A stretch of 64,000 nucleotides of DNA from Arthrobacter sp. Bi83 (GTDB lineage: Bacteria; Actinomycetota; Actinomycetes; Actinomycetales; Micrococcaceae). A model generated the notes under the pieces. The model searched no databases and was not told the origin of the DNA. It saw only the letters and a program-made list of their open reading frames with translations. Shown here in pieces: positions 9,307 through 17,310 of this stretch (the first letter of the stretch is position 1; each line of letters starts with the position of its first letter). The stretch covers positions 29,822 through 93,821 of the forward strand of contig NZ_CAKKLY010000011.1 in assembly GCF_918698095.1 (NCBI RefSeq). The letters are read 5' to 3'. The position numbers and the translations under genes are program-made.

Positions 9307-10041
9307 TCAGTCAGGGGCGGACAGCGCGCCGGTGACCTTCCTGCCCGCCCGGAGCTTGGCCAGCCAGATCAGCGTCAGCCCGACCACAAAGCACAGGATG
9401 GCGGTGTAGTTGATAACGAACGTGAGGTACCCCAATGCGGCTGGAATCACCGGGAAGAAGAGGCTGAGGATGGTGGCTATCCCCCCGATGGCAAGCAGCA
9501 GGGCACTGATGCGAAGCAGAGCGGGAAGGGTGCCGCGCACTGCCCGCAGCAGGCCGGGCAGGATGGCTAGGGAAACATAGGCCGGATAGGCGCGGCCGGC
9601 AGCGCCGTAGTACTCGACCAGCGCCCTGTTCCGCTCATCCTTGGCATATACGCCCACAAGGCCCACTGACGAACCCTCGCTGTCCATCAGGGCGAAGAAG
9701 ACCAGCATTGCTGCGGAGATCAGTCCCAGGACCAAGGTGCCGCGGCGGCCGCGGATGAGCCGGAGGCCGGGCTGGTCGCCGAAACCCTTAGCGATGCGCA
9801 TGCCCAGGACGTAGACGGCCGCGAAGATGATGAAGCGCAGGAGCAGGTTGGCCACGTTAGTGTTTCCGAGCAGGCTGTCAATGGCCATGTAGGGGCCCTT
9901 GATGCTGAGCAGGATGGCAACGGTCATCAGCGCCAGAATGTAGAACAGCGATCTGTTCTTCTTGCGGACCAGATTGGGGATCCGGGACAGCGCCGCAGCG
10001 CCGCATGCGATCAGGGTGGTCCACTGCAGGATCTCGATCAT
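9307..10041 (-). CDS. Integral membrane protein, first of two tandem paralogs; function unknown
   Basis: A 244-residue multi-pass membrane protein with about seven hydrophobic segments and a short basic C-terminus (KLRAGRKVTG). It aligns along its whole length with the next gene (IEILQWTTLI, NRSLFYILAL, YMAIDSLLGNTNVANLLLRFI, ALMDSEGSSVGL), so the two arose by duplication and then diverged considerably. Its ATG overlaps the stop of the upstream helix-turn-helix gene as ATGA, so the regulator and this membrane protein are translationally coupled. No enzymatic motif is visible. Possible roles are transport, sensing or immunity; none is shown. Confidence 0.78.
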   Translation of the reverse strand: MIEILQWTTLIACGAAALSRIPNLVRKKNRSLFYILALMTVAILLSIKGPYMAIDSLLGNTNVANLLLRFIIFAAVYVLGMRIAKGFGDQPGLRLIRGRRGTLVLGLISAAMLVFFALMDSEGSSVGLVGVYAKDERNRALVEYYGAAGRAYPAYVSLAILPGLLRAVRGTLPALLRISALLLAIGGIATILSLFFPVIPAALGYLTFVINYTAILCFVVGLTLIWLAKLRAGRKVTGALSAPD

Positions 10042-10796
10042 CCGAGGTTCTCCCAGATCTTTTCGGTTTGTTCTTGGTCTTGTTCCTGGCGCCGCAGTGT
10101 CTTCCCGACCGCCTGCAGCCGGTCTCCAGCCAGGACTGCCAGTTCGCCGTCGGACAGCCTGTCCAGCGCCGCTTGCCGGGCCCCTGGCTCCCACCCGGCT
10201 TCCGCTTCGGTGATCAGGCCGGTGGCCACCAGCCCTCCCGTCAGTCCGACGCCGGCAGCCCGGGAGGTGGCTATGGCCACCTCGGGTGCCAGCCGGTTTG
10301 CGGTGAGCTGGGCCGAATAGTTCTGCGGTGCGATGCCCGTGGCGGCGGAGACGCGGTGGCGGAGTTCGCCGTCGTCAATCGCGTCCACCCAGTTCTTCAC
10401 GGAGGTGACGTGCGGCGCCGGGCCGAGTTCCGGCCGCTTGGCCTGCTGCGCGCCCGATCCGGGGTCGGCGCCGGATCCGGCTTCCGGTGCGGATCGTGCA
10501 ATGACCGCCCGCAGCAGATCAACGGTGGCAATCTGGCTGACCAGCTCCTGCGGGGTAGGAGGGACCTGGGGTTCGGCAAGATCGCGGTAGGTCTCAAAAT
10601 AGGCCAGCGCGGCGACCGGATTGACGTTGAAGGCCCGGCTGATGCTGACCACCGTCGCTTCGGCCACTTTGCCCCGGACGAGCTGCTGGGCCAGGGTGGT
10701 GCGCTTGACCTGCGACAGCCTGGAGACATCGGCCATGCTGGTGTCAGGTGCGATGCCGTGTAGCCAGCGCTGGAACGCTTTGGCGGGGAGTGGCAT
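10038..10796 (-). CDS. XRE-type helix-turn-helix protein coupled to membrane paralogs
   Basis: A 252-residue protein with an N-terminal Cro/C1-like helix-turn-helix (about residues 15-60: DTSMADVSRLSQVKRTTLAQ, then VVSISRAFNVNPVAALAYFE) and a second, mostly helical C-terminal region (residues 125-252) of no recognised family, rich in Ala, Glu and Arg. It is too long for a bare repressor, so the C-terminal part may sense a ligand or bind the membrane proteins encoded downstream, whose first member it overlaps by 4 bases. A minus-strand -10 (TACTAT at 10835-10830) lies 34 bases before the ATG. It diverges from the ABC-F gene. Confidence 0.75.
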   Translation of the reverse strand: MPLPAKAFQRWLHGIAPDTSMADVSRLSQVKRTTLAQQLVRGKVAEATVVSISRAFNVNPVAALAYFETYRDLAEPQVPPTPQELVSQIATVDLLRAVIARSAPEAGSGADPGSGAQQAKRPELGPAPHVTSVKNWVDAIDDGELRHRVSAATGIAPQNYSAQLTANRLAPEVAIATSRAAGVGLTGGLVATGLITEAEAGWEPGARQAALDRLSDGELAVLAGDRLQAVGKTLRRQEQDQEQTEKIWENLG

Positions 10797-10829
10797 GGAA
10801 CGCTCTCTGCTGAACGAATGATTGGCACG

Positions 10830-10835
10830 ATAGTA
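10830..10835 (-). promoter_or_regulatory. -10 element of the helix-turn-helix/membrane cassette
   Basis: Reads TACTAT on the minus strand, 34 bases upstream of the ATG at 10796. No strong -35 is evident. It is the only TAnnnT word suitably placed in the divergent region for the leftward operon. Confidence 0.4.
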
Positions 10836-10876
10836 GCTGCCGCCACTCTCGATTTTACGCAGCCCACAGCTTCAAC

Positions 10877-10938
10877 TATGCTAGTTTCTCGAACCCGCTG
10901 GTCCGTACACCCCCCAAGTCCGGACCAGCGGGTTCTTT
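10877..10938 (+). promoter_or_regulatory. Promoter and 5'-end hairpin (probable attenuator) of the ABC-F gene
   Basis: The -10 TATGCT is at 10877-10882, with a weak -35 TTTACG 17 bases upstream, predicting a start near 10889-10890. The transcript would then begin directly with a perfect 15-bp stem (10891-10905 with 10921-10935, loop of 15 bases with a C-run) followed by UUUC. That is the shape of an intrinsic terminator at the very 5' end. The gene to the left runs the other way, so the hairpin can only act on the ABC-F transcript. Confidence 0.6.
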
Positions 10939-10939
10939 C

Positions 10940-10993
10940 ATGCCCGCCGGAATTTCTCTGGCCGAAACGGGCAGCGGTGAGAGGATGGACTAA
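10940..10993 (+). CDS. Possible 17-residue leader ORF before the ABC-F gene
   Basis: ATG at 10940, just after the hairpin, opens a 17-codon frame (MPAGISLAETGSGERMD) whose TAA overlaps the ABC-F ATG as TAATG. The position suits a translationally coupled leader peptide. Its own ribosome site is weak (AGCGGG). It could equally be chance, because GAGAGG precedes the ABC-F start itself. Confidence 0.3.
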   Translation: MPAGISLAETGSGERMD

Positions 10994-12657
10994 TGACTGC
11001 AACCCTTGTTGCCAAAGACCTTGCGGGCGGTCATGATCACCGCACTCTCTTCTCAAAGCTTTCCCTGACGGTGGCCCCGGGGGACGTTGTTGGCGTGGTC
11101 GGTGCCAACGGAGCCGGCAAATCCACGCTGCTCCGCCTCCTTGCCGGCGTGGATTTGCCGCAGGAAGGAAGCGTGAGCCTCGCCCCGGCAGACGCCTTCG
11201 TGGGATGGCTCCCGCAGGAACACGAGCGGATGGCCGGTGAAACCGTGGCTGCCTACATCGCCCGCCGCACCGGCTGCGCCCAGGCCACCGCCGAGATGGA
11301 AGCCACCGCAGAGGCTCTCGGCGGAGGAGCGCCCGGCGCCGACGATGCGTATTCCCTGGCCTTCGACCGCTGGATGGCTTCCGGCGCCGCTGACCTTGAC
11401 GAGCGCATTCCGCCCGTCCTCGCCGATCTCGGACTGGACATTGGGCCGGACGCCGAAATGACCGGCCTGTCGGGAGGCCAGGCAGCGCGGGTTGCGCTCG
11501 CCGCCCTGCTGCTGAGCCGCTTCGACATCGTACTGCTGGACGAGCCAACGAACGACCTTGACCTCGACGGACTCGCCAAGCTGGAATCGTTCGTCCAGGG
11601 GCTCCGCGGCGGCGCGGTGCTCGTGTCGCACGACCGCGAATTCCTGGCCCGCTGCGTGACCACCATCGTGGAGTTGGACCTCGCCCAGAATTCCGTGGCG
11701 GTGTACGACGGCGGTTACGAGGCGTTCCTCGAGGAGCGCGCCGTCGCCCGCCGGCACGCCCGCGAACGCTATGAGGAATTTGCCTCCACCAAGGCGGACC
11801 TGGTGTCCCGGGCGCGGACCCAGCGCGAGTGGAGCTCACAGGGCGTCCGGAACGCGATGAAGAAAAGCCCGGACAATGACAAGATCCGCCGCGCTGCGAG
11901 CACAGAGTCATCGGAAAAGCAGGCGCAGAAGGTCCGGCAAATGGAATCGCGCATCGCCCGGCTGGATGCGGTGGAGGAGCCGCGGAAGGAATGGCAGCTC
12001 CAGTTCAGCATCGGCCAGGCGCCGCGCTCCAGTTCCGTGGTGGCCACACTCCGCGACGCGGTGGTCCGGCAGGGAAGTTTCACACTGGGCCCCGTGAACC
12101 TGCAGCTCAACGCCGGCGAACGGATCGGCATCACCGGGCCAAACGGCGCGGGCAAGTCCACGCTGCTTCGCCTGCTGCTGGGAATCCAGGAGCCTCATTC
12201 CGGTGACGCTTCCAGGGGCGCTTCGGTGGCCGTCGGCGAAATCGACCAGGCCCGCGGCCTGCTGGCCGGCCACCTGAACCTCGGGACCGCCGTCGAAGCC
12301 GTGCTGACCGATCAGACTCCGGCGGAGGTCCGCACGCTGCTGGCCAAATTCGGACTCAAGGCGGACCACACGTCCCGCACTGTGGATTCACTGTCGCCCG
12401 GGGAACGCACCCGCGCCGCCCTGGCTCTCCTGCAGGCCCGCGGCGTAAACCTGCTGGTCCTGGACGAACCCACCAACCACCTGGATTTGCCCGCGATCGA
12501 ACAGTTGGAGGAGGCGCTGGAAAGCTACGACGGTGCCCTGCTCCTGGTCACCCACGACCGCCGCCTGCTCGAAAACGTCAGGCTCGATGCGCGCTGGAAT
12601 GTGGACAACGGCGTGGTCACTGAAGTTATGACAGGCAAGATGGAGCACAAACTATGA
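10993..12657 (+). CDS. ABC-F family ATP-binding protein
   Basis: A 554-residue soluble protein with two ATP-binding cassettes and no membrane domain, the ABC-F layout. Cassette 1 has Walker [12 protein letters not shown] (about 38-48), signature LSGGQAARVAL and Walker B VLLDEPTNDLDLDG. The linker is charged and helical (about 250-330). Cassette 2 has Walker [12 protein letters not shown], signature LSPGERTRAAL and LLVLDEPTNHLDLPA. ABC-F proteins act on the ribosome, either as translation factors or by displacing bound antibiotics. The linker is of moderate length, and the hairpin leader argues for an inducible resistance-type role, but sequence alone does not separate the two. GAGAGG precedes the ATG. 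It overlaps the next gene by 4 bases. Confidence 0.9.
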   Translation: MTATLVAKDLAGGHDHRTLFSKLSLTVAPGDVVGVVGANGAGKSTLLRLLAGVDLPQEGSVSLAPADAFVGWLPQEHERMAGETVAAYIARRTGCAQATAEMEATAEALGGGAPGADDAYSLAFDRWMASGAADLDERIPPVLADLGLDIGPDAEMTGLSGGQAARVALAALLLSRFDIVLLDEPTNDLDLDGLAKLESFVQGLRGGAVLVSHDREFLARCVTTIVELDLAQNSVAVYDGGYEAFLEERAVARRHARERYEEFASTKADLVSRARTQREWSSQGVRNAMKKSPDNDKIRRAASTESSEKQAQKVRQMESRIARLDAVEEPRKEWQLQFSIGQAPRSSSVVATLRDAVVRQGSFTLGPVNLQLNAGERIGITGPNGAGKSTLLRLLLGIQEPHSGDASRGASVAVGEIDQARGLLAGHLNLGTAVEAVLTDQTPAEVRTLLAKFGLKADHTSRTVDSLSPGERTRAALALLQARGVNLLVLDEPTNHLDLPAIEQLEEALESYDGALLLVTHDRRLLENVRLDARWNVDNGVVTEVMTGKMEHKL

Positions 12658-14567
12658 GCATGGACGGCGTGGCCTGGCGCTCGCTTTACAACATCACCCG
12701 CGCCAAGAGCGGTTCCAAGCCGTTCTCCAAGGAGACGCTGAAGCGCGTTCTTGGTTTCGCGCGGCCACACCGCGGCAAACTGATTGCCTTCGTGGCCGTG
12801 TCCATCGTCATGGCTTTCCTGGCGGTGGCAACGCCGGTCCTCGCCGGCCAGGTCGTCAACGCCATCGTCGCGTCCGCGGGCACGGATGAGGTGATCCGTC
12901 TGGCCGGGCTGATCGCCGGGGTTGCCGTTGCTGAAGCCGCGCTGGGAATGGTGAGCCGCTGGCTGTCTTCGACCATCGGGGAAGGTGTCATCGTTGACCT
13001 CCGCACCCGGGTGTTCGACCATGTGCAGAAAATGCCCATTGCCTTCTTCACGCGGACCCGCACCGGCGCCCTCGTCAGCAGGCTGAATAACGACGTCATC
13101 GGGGCGCAGTCCGCGTTTGCCGGAACGCTGTCCGGGGTGGTCAGCAACGTGGTGGCCCTCATTCTGACCCTCATCGTCATGCTCAACACTTCCTGGCTGG
13201 TCACCGTGCTGGCCATGGTCCTGCTGCCCATCTTCCTGATTCCGGCCCGCCGGATGGGCTCCAAGCTGGCCGATCTCCGCCGCGAAGCGGCGGAACACAA
13301 TGCCGCCATGGGCACCCAGATGACGGAACGATTTTCTGCCCCCGGCGCCACGCTCGTGAAGCTCTTCGGCCGCCCGGCGGACGAATCCCGTGAGTTCGCG
13401 CTCCGTGCGGGCCGGGTCCGGGACATCGGTGTGCGGACCGCGATGCTGCAGTTCACCTTCGTGACGGCCCTGACGCTGGTTTCGGCGCTTGCGCTGGCCC
13501 TCGTCTACGGCCTCGGCGGCTGGCTCGCGATTGAACGCCAGCTCGCACCCGGCGACGTCGTTGTGCTGGCCCTGCTGCTCACCCGCCTTTATGCGCCGCT
13601 CACCGCGCTGTCCAACGCCCGCGTGGAAATCATGAGCGCCCTGGTCAGCTTCGAGCGCGTGTTCGAAATCCTGGACCTGAAGCCGCTCATCCAGGAAAAG
13701 CCCGACGCCGTTGCCGTCCCCCCTGGGCCTGTGGCCGTGGAGTTCGACGACGTCCGGTTCGCCTACCCGTCCGCGGACAAGGTCTCCCTTGCCTCGCTCG
13801 AGGAAGTCTCCACACTGGATACCCGCGGCGGCGAGGAAGTGCTGCACGGCATCAGTTTCCGCGTGGAACCCGGCCAGACCGTGGCGCTCGTGGGCTCGTC
13901 AGGGGCCGGAAAATCCACCGTCGCACAGCTGCTCTCACGGCTGTACGACGTCGACTCCGGCGCCGTGCGGCTCGGCGGCCGTGGTCCCGTAACCGGGCTG
14001 GACGTCCGCGACCTCACATTCGACTCCATGCGGGACACCCTTGGCATGGTCACCCAGGACGGGCACCTGTTCCACGAATCCGTCGCGTCCAACCTGCGGC
14101 TGGCCCGGCCCGACGCCACCGAGGAGGACATGTGGGACGTGCTGCGACAGGCACGGCTCGAATACATGATCCGCTCGCTGCCGGACGGGCTGGACACCGT
14201 GGTGGGGGAGCGCGGCTACCGCCTCTCCGGCGGCGAACGCCAGCGCCTCACCATCGCCCGGCTGCTGATCGCGCAGCCGCGGGTGGTCATTCTCGACGAA
14301 GCGACGGCGGCACTGGACTCCACCAACGAAGCCGCCGTGCAGGCGGCGCTCGGCGCGGCACTCGAGGGGCGTACCGCCGTCGTGATTGCCCACCGGCTTT
14401 CCACGATCCGTGCTGCGGACGTGATCCTCGTGGTGGAGGACGGCTCGATTGTGGAGCGCGGAACGCATACGGAACTGCTCGCCGCCGACGGCCGCTATGC
14501 AGAGCTGTACCGGACGCAGTTCGCCGAGGCCACCGCAGTGGCCGAGGAAGCGGTCCCAGAGCTCTGA
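12654..14567 (+). CDS. ABC exporter, fused membrane and ATPase domains (multidrug/lipid type)
   Basis: A half-transporter of 637 residues, expected to work as a homodimer or with a partner in the membrane. The transmembrane domain (about residues 35-330, six segments) includes MPIAFFTRTRTGALVSRLNND, the usual coupling-helix region. The ATPase domain has Walker A GSSGAGKST, Q-loop MVTQDGHLFHE, signature YRLSGGERQRLTIARLL, Walker B VVILDEATAALD and the H-loop IAHRLST. It starts at ATG 12654, overlapping the ABC-F stop as ATGA, which implies a single operon. Coupling of an ABC-F protein with an exporter fits a drug-response unit. Confidence 0.9.
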   Translation: MSMDGVAWRSLYNITRAKSGSKPFSKETLKRVLGFARPHRGKLIAFVAVSIVMAFLAVATPVLAGQVVNAIVASAGTDEVIRLAGLIAGVAVAEAALGMVSRWLSSTIGEGVIVDLRTRVFDHVQKMPIAFFTRTRTGALVSRLNNDVIGAQSAFAGTLSGVVSNVVALILTLIVMLNTSWLVTVLAMVLLPIFLIPARRMGSKLADLRREAAEHNAAMGTQMTERFSAPGATLVKLFGRPADESREFALRAGRVRDIGVRTAMLQFTFVTALTLVSALALALVYGLGGWLAIERQLAPGDVVVLALLLTRLYAPLTALSNARVEIMSALVSFERVFEILDLKPLIQEKPDAVAVPPGPVAVEFDDVRFAYPSADKVSLASLEEVSTLDTRGGEEVLHGISFRVEPGQTVALVGSSGAGKSTVAQLLSRLYDVDSGAVRLGGRGPVTGLDVRDLTFDSMRDTLGMVTQDGHLFHESVASNLRLARPDATEEDMWDVLRQARLEYMIRSLPDGLDTVVGERGYRLSGGERQRLTIARLLIAQPRVVILDEATAALDSTNEAAVQAALGAALEGRTAVVIAHRLSTIRAADVILVVEDGSIVERGTHTELLAADGRYAELYRTQFAEATAVAEEAVPEL

Positions 14568-14582
14568 CCGTCATCGACGGGC

Positions 14583-14623
14583 GAGATCTCGGCGCTTAGG
14601 CACCGTCAAAGTGCCGAGATCTC
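14583..14623. terminator. Bidirectional terminator-like hairpin between convergent genes
   Basis: Perfect 11-bp arms (GAGATCTCGGC at 14583-14593 and its complement at 14613-14623), extended inward by three more pairs after one mismatch. It lies exactly between the exporter stop (14567) and the NUDIX stop (14625), and each strand can form the same hairpin. Confidence 0.6.
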
Positions 14624-14624
14624 A

Positions 14625-15059
14625 CTACTCGGTGACGGTGTCGGCGGACGCCGGTGTCAGTGGACGCCGGGCCAGCGCCGGGAGGACGTGGTCCGTGAGC
14701 AGCGGCGCGAGGTCGGCGGGCAGCTCGGCTGCCAGGTCCAGCCAGCGGATTTCGGCGATCTCGGCCGAGGGGTGGGCAACCCAGGTCCCGGGGGCCGTGA
14801 ATACGGTGGCCTCGATTTCCGTTGCAGCCTCGTTGGCGGCGTCGGCCAGCCAAACACCCATGGGCTTCAGCTCGCGCGGGTCAATGACGATCCCCACTTC
14901 TTCCGCGAGCTCCCGGGCGGCGGCCTGCACGGCGGTCTCGCCGGGCTCGGGCTTGCCACCGGGATGCATGTACTTGTCCGTGCCGCGCTTGCGGACGGTG
15001 AGGAGCCGGCCGGCGGCGTCATAGACACACACGGCGGAGACAATGATGCGCGGATTCAC
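14625..15059 (-). CDS. NUDIX hydrolase
   Basis: A 144-residue NUDIX-fold pyrophosphohydrolase. The NUDIX box is complete: GGKPEPGETAVQAAARELAE followed by EVGI (about residues 34-57), giving the Gx5Ex7REUxEExGU pattern needed for metal binding. KRGTDKYMHPGG just before it resembles MutT/ADP-ribose-type members, but the substrate cannot be named. The start is GTG at 15059, overlapping the upstream gene's TGA as GTGA, so the two are translated as a coupled pair. Confidence 0.88.
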   Translation of the reverse strand: MNPRIIVSAVCVYDAAGRLLTVRKRGTDKYMHPGGKPEPGETAVQAAARELAEEVGIVIDPRELKPMGVWLADAANEAATEIEATVFTAPGTWVAHPSAEIAEIRWLDLAAELPADLAPLLTDHVLPALARRPLTPASADTVTE

Positions 15060-15580
15060 GCCCTCGAGCCTAGCTCCCCGGCGCCGTGCGTTGCGGTGAT
15101 CCGCCGGAGCACGGATTCCAGCAGCAGGTCCTTGCGGGGGCCCGTGACGTCCCAGACATAGCCGAATTCATCCGGACCGCGCTGCGAGTACGTGACGCGG
15201 TAGGTGTCTGGATCGCACCAGTGCTGGTCCTGGCTCGCGTCCGTGGAGAAGCTCATCCGGTGGAACGGCCGGCCGTCGGGGAACGTCATGTCCAGGGCGT
15301 CGGGCGACTCCGTGGGCCTGAGGAGGTACTCCCTCGTGGCAGGGCCGGCGAAGATCCCCCCGCCCGAAGCAGGCCAGCGCACGGTGCCCTCTTCATGGAA
15401 ACGCAGCCCGCCGCCGTCGGCCGTCTCAGAAAAAACCACGACGCCGGTAAAGGTGCCGCGGGTCCCGGCGGCGCGATCAAAAAGCGTCCGCTCCACGGAC
15501 CAGCGTCCCTCACGGCCGGAGTCCGGAAGCGGAGGACCCAGCAGGTAGGCGCGGAGCCCGGATGTGTGCTGCGCTTTCAA
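15056..15580 (-). CDS. DUF6314 family protein
   Basis: A 174-residue protein that I recognise as DUF6314: GRWSVERTLFD near residue 26, then FTGVVVFSE, RFHEEGTVRW, DGRPFHRMSFS, QDQHWCDPDTYRVTY and WDVTGPRKDLLLESVLRR, a lipocalin-like small beta-barrel pattern of unknown function. The TTG start at 15580 lies one base downstream of the 3' end of tRNA-Arg on the same strand, with no room for a ribosome site. It overlaps the NUDIX gene by 4 bases. Confidence 0.75.
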   Translation of the reverse strand: MKAQHTSGLRAYLLGPPLPDSGREGRWSVERTLFDRAAGTRGTFTGVVVFSETADGGGLRFHEEGTVRWPASGGGIFAGPATREYLLRPTESPDALDMTFPDGRPFHRMSFSTDASQDQHWCDPDTYRVTYSQRGPDEFGYVWDVTGPRKDLLLESVLRRITATHGAGELGSRA

Positions 15581-15581
15581 G

Positions 15582-15654
15582 TGCCCTCGATTGGAATCGA
15601 ACCAACGACACCGGCTTTAGGAGAGCCGTGCTCTATCCACTGAGCTACGAGGGC
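15582..15654 (-). tRNA. tRNA-Arg (anticodon CCU)
   Basis: The minus strand reads a full cloverleaf of 73 bases. The acceptor stem GCCCTCG pairs with CGAGGGC with discriminator A, the D-arm is TAGCTCAGTGGATAGAGC, and the T-arm is GTTGGTTCGATTCCAAT. The anticodon loop CTCCTAA gives CCU, which reads AGG arginine codons. The CCA end is not encoded. A -10 (TATGCT, minus strand 15710-15705) lies about 50 bases upstream. Confidence 0.95.
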
Positions 15655-15728
15655 GGGCGTCCGTCGCAACCGGCACGGGGCCGGCCCGTTCGGACACGCT
15701 TACAAGCATACAAGGTGACGGCGCGTAC

Positions 15729-15734
15729 TACGCT
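15729..15734 (+). promoter_or_regulatory. Leaderless promoter -10 of the DUF998 gene
   Basis: TACGCT lies six bases before the ATG at 15741, so transcription should start on or next to the A of the start codon. No ribosome-binding site is present, which supports leaderless translation. Confidence 0.55.
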
Positions 15735-15740
15735 CTTGGC

Positions 15741-16529
15741 ATGGCCGCCGCAGCTCACGCCCCGTCCGTCCGGGAAACCTTCCTGCCCGATACCGCCTCG
15801 ACCAGGCACTACATCGGGGCCTGGGCGGTGCTCAGCGTCGTGCAGTATTTCGTCGCGGAGACCGCAGTGATCGGGGCCTGGGCCGGGCCTGAACCGTACA
15901 GCCGGCGGACGGGGCTCATCAGTGACCTGGGGGCTGTCCATTGCGGCATTTACGAGGACCGGAGCATCTGCTCGCCGCTGCACTTCCTCATGAACGCCTC
16001 GTTCGTGGTCCAGGGCCTGGGCATGCTGCTGGGCGCGCTCCTGCTGGGTTCGGCACTGCTGCGGATCGCTGCCCGGCCCGGAGTCCGCGTGGCGGCCAGC
16101 CACACCGGCGAGACGCCGTGGTTCGCGGCGGTGGGTGCCCGCGTCCTGACCGGAACGGCCGGCACCGGAACAGTCATTGTGGGTCTTGTGCCCGAGGACC
16201 TGGGCTCCGGCTGGCACGTCGCCGGGGCGGTGATGTACTTCAGCGCCGGAGCCCTCGCGCTGCTGCTGCTGGGCGGTCTGTGGCTGCGTCAGACCCCGCT
16301 GGGGTGGTTCATTCTCGCCTCGGGCGGCGTCTCCGCGGCGGCCGTGGTCACGTCGGGCGTCACCGGCCTTCATGTCCCCGAGCCGGGCACACTGGAGCGG
16401 CTGATGGGCTATCCCATCACCATTGGCCTGGCTGCAGCCGGGCTGGTCATTGCCCAGCGCGTCCGGCAGGAGCGGTCGGTGCGCAGGGCCCTGCGGGCCC
16501 GTGCCGTCCAAGGGACTGGGCCCACCTAG
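15741..16529 (+). CDS. DUF998 family integral membrane protein
   Basis: A 262-residue protein with about six membrane segments. The DUF998 signature is clear: YSRRTGLISDLGA near 53 followed by CSPLHFLMNASFVVQGLGM near 78, with the extra Cys pair seen in longer members. The family is widespread in actinobacteria with no established function. The start ATG is fixed by the leaderless promoter. It converges with the next gene, and the two stop codons overlap by four bases. Confidence 0.85.
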   Translation: MAAAAHAPSVRETFLPDTASTRHYIGAWAVLSVVQYFVAETAVIGAWAGPEPYSRRTGLISDLGAVHCGIYEDRSICSPLHFLMNASFVVQGLGMLLGALLLGSALLRIAARPGVRVAASHTGETPWFAAVGARVLTGTAGTGTVIVGLVPEDLGSGWHVAGAVMYFSAGALALLLLGGLWLRQTPLGWFILASGGVSAAAVVTSGVTGLHVPEPGTLERLMGYPITIGLAAAGLVIAQRVRQERSVRRALRARAVQGTGPT

Positions 16530-17164
16530 GTGGTCTTGGCGCCTTCCTTGGCAGCCCGGCGCCCGAGGAAGACGGCGGCGCCGCCGGCGGCCAGGCTCAC
16601 CACCAGCAGCACCCAGCCGGCAACGGTGAGAAATGACGCCAAGGCGACCTGCCCGGCGTCGAGGGTGGGAGCGGACACCATCGCGTCAATGGCCACGTTG
16701 GCCCATAGCCTGGCCACCACGAAGAGCAGCGGGAGGGACCACAGTGCCCAACGGAGTGCCTTCTTCGCCACATTCGTGCCGATCAGGAGGAGCCAGGTGA
16801 AGCCGAAGATCAGCGGGAACAAGGTGCCCGCGGTCTTGTGGATGTAGTTGAGCTGCCCGCGGGCGTCGCCGTCCAGCGCCCTGCGCAGCTGCTCCGCGAA
16901 GCCCGGATCAAAGCCGCCGATGAGCGAATCGGGCATCGGCAGGCCGCCCGAAAGCTGGGTGAGCTGGTTCAGCGTGAGCAGGTGAACGTACCAGAACAGG
17001 AACAGGCTGGCCACGAGGCCGGCGATGAGGATCACGTTGCTGTTGTTCTGCGCCTTCTCCGGCGTGCGGGCCGTGGTGGGGTTGATCACCGGCGGCAGGT
17101 GGTGCTGGGGGACTGCGGCCTTTGCGCCGTGCTTCTTGATCCGCTGTGCAGGTGTCTTGGCCAT
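16526..17164 (-). CDS. Actinobacterial four-helix membrane protein, function unknown
   Basis: A 212-residue protein with a basic cytoplasmic N-terminus (MAKTPAQRIKKHGAKAAV), then hydrophobic segments at about 44-64, 108-130, 138-158 and 172-200, and a basic end. Between the first two segments lies a ~45-residue polar stretch (MPDSLIGGFDPGFAEQLRRA). No enzyme motif is seen. A minus-strand GATAAT (17176-17171) lies six bases before the ATG, so this gene too looks leaderless. Confidence 0.7.
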   Translation of the reverse strand: MAKTPAQRIKKHGAKAAVPQHHLPPVINPTTARTPEKAQNNSNVILIAGLVASLFLFWYVHLLTLNQLTQLSGGLPMPDSLIGGFDPGFAEQLRRALDGDARGQLNYIHKTAGTLFPLIFGFTWLLLIGTNVAKKALRWALWSLPLLFVVARLWANVAIDAMVSAPTLDAGQVALASFLTVAGWVLLVVSLAAGGAAVFLGRRAAKEGAKTT

Positions 17165-17297
17165 GCGTCCATTATCGCCCGCGATTCACGACCGCTGCCC
17201 GCGTCCGCTCCGGCCGGCTGCGCCACCGCCACGTCCCCGGGCCGCCTGTTATGTGCCGCCTGGTCGGGGCCGCCTGTTCAGTGCCGGTGGCCGCCGA

Positions 17298-17303
17298 TAG
17301 GCT
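17298..17303 (+). promoter_or_regulatory. Leaderless promoter -10 of the inositol-monophosphatase family gene
   Basis: TAGGCT lies seven bases before GTG 17311. It decides the start over the longer open frame, whose upstream part overlaps the divergent membrane gene. Confidence 0.55.
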
Positions 17304-17310
17304 GGGGACC

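Noticed and set aside
10397..11911. Long minus-strand frame across the HTH and ABC-F genes
   Set aside because: Arg/Pro/Ser-rich antisense frame typical of high-GC shadow ORFs; both genes on the other frames have clear domains.
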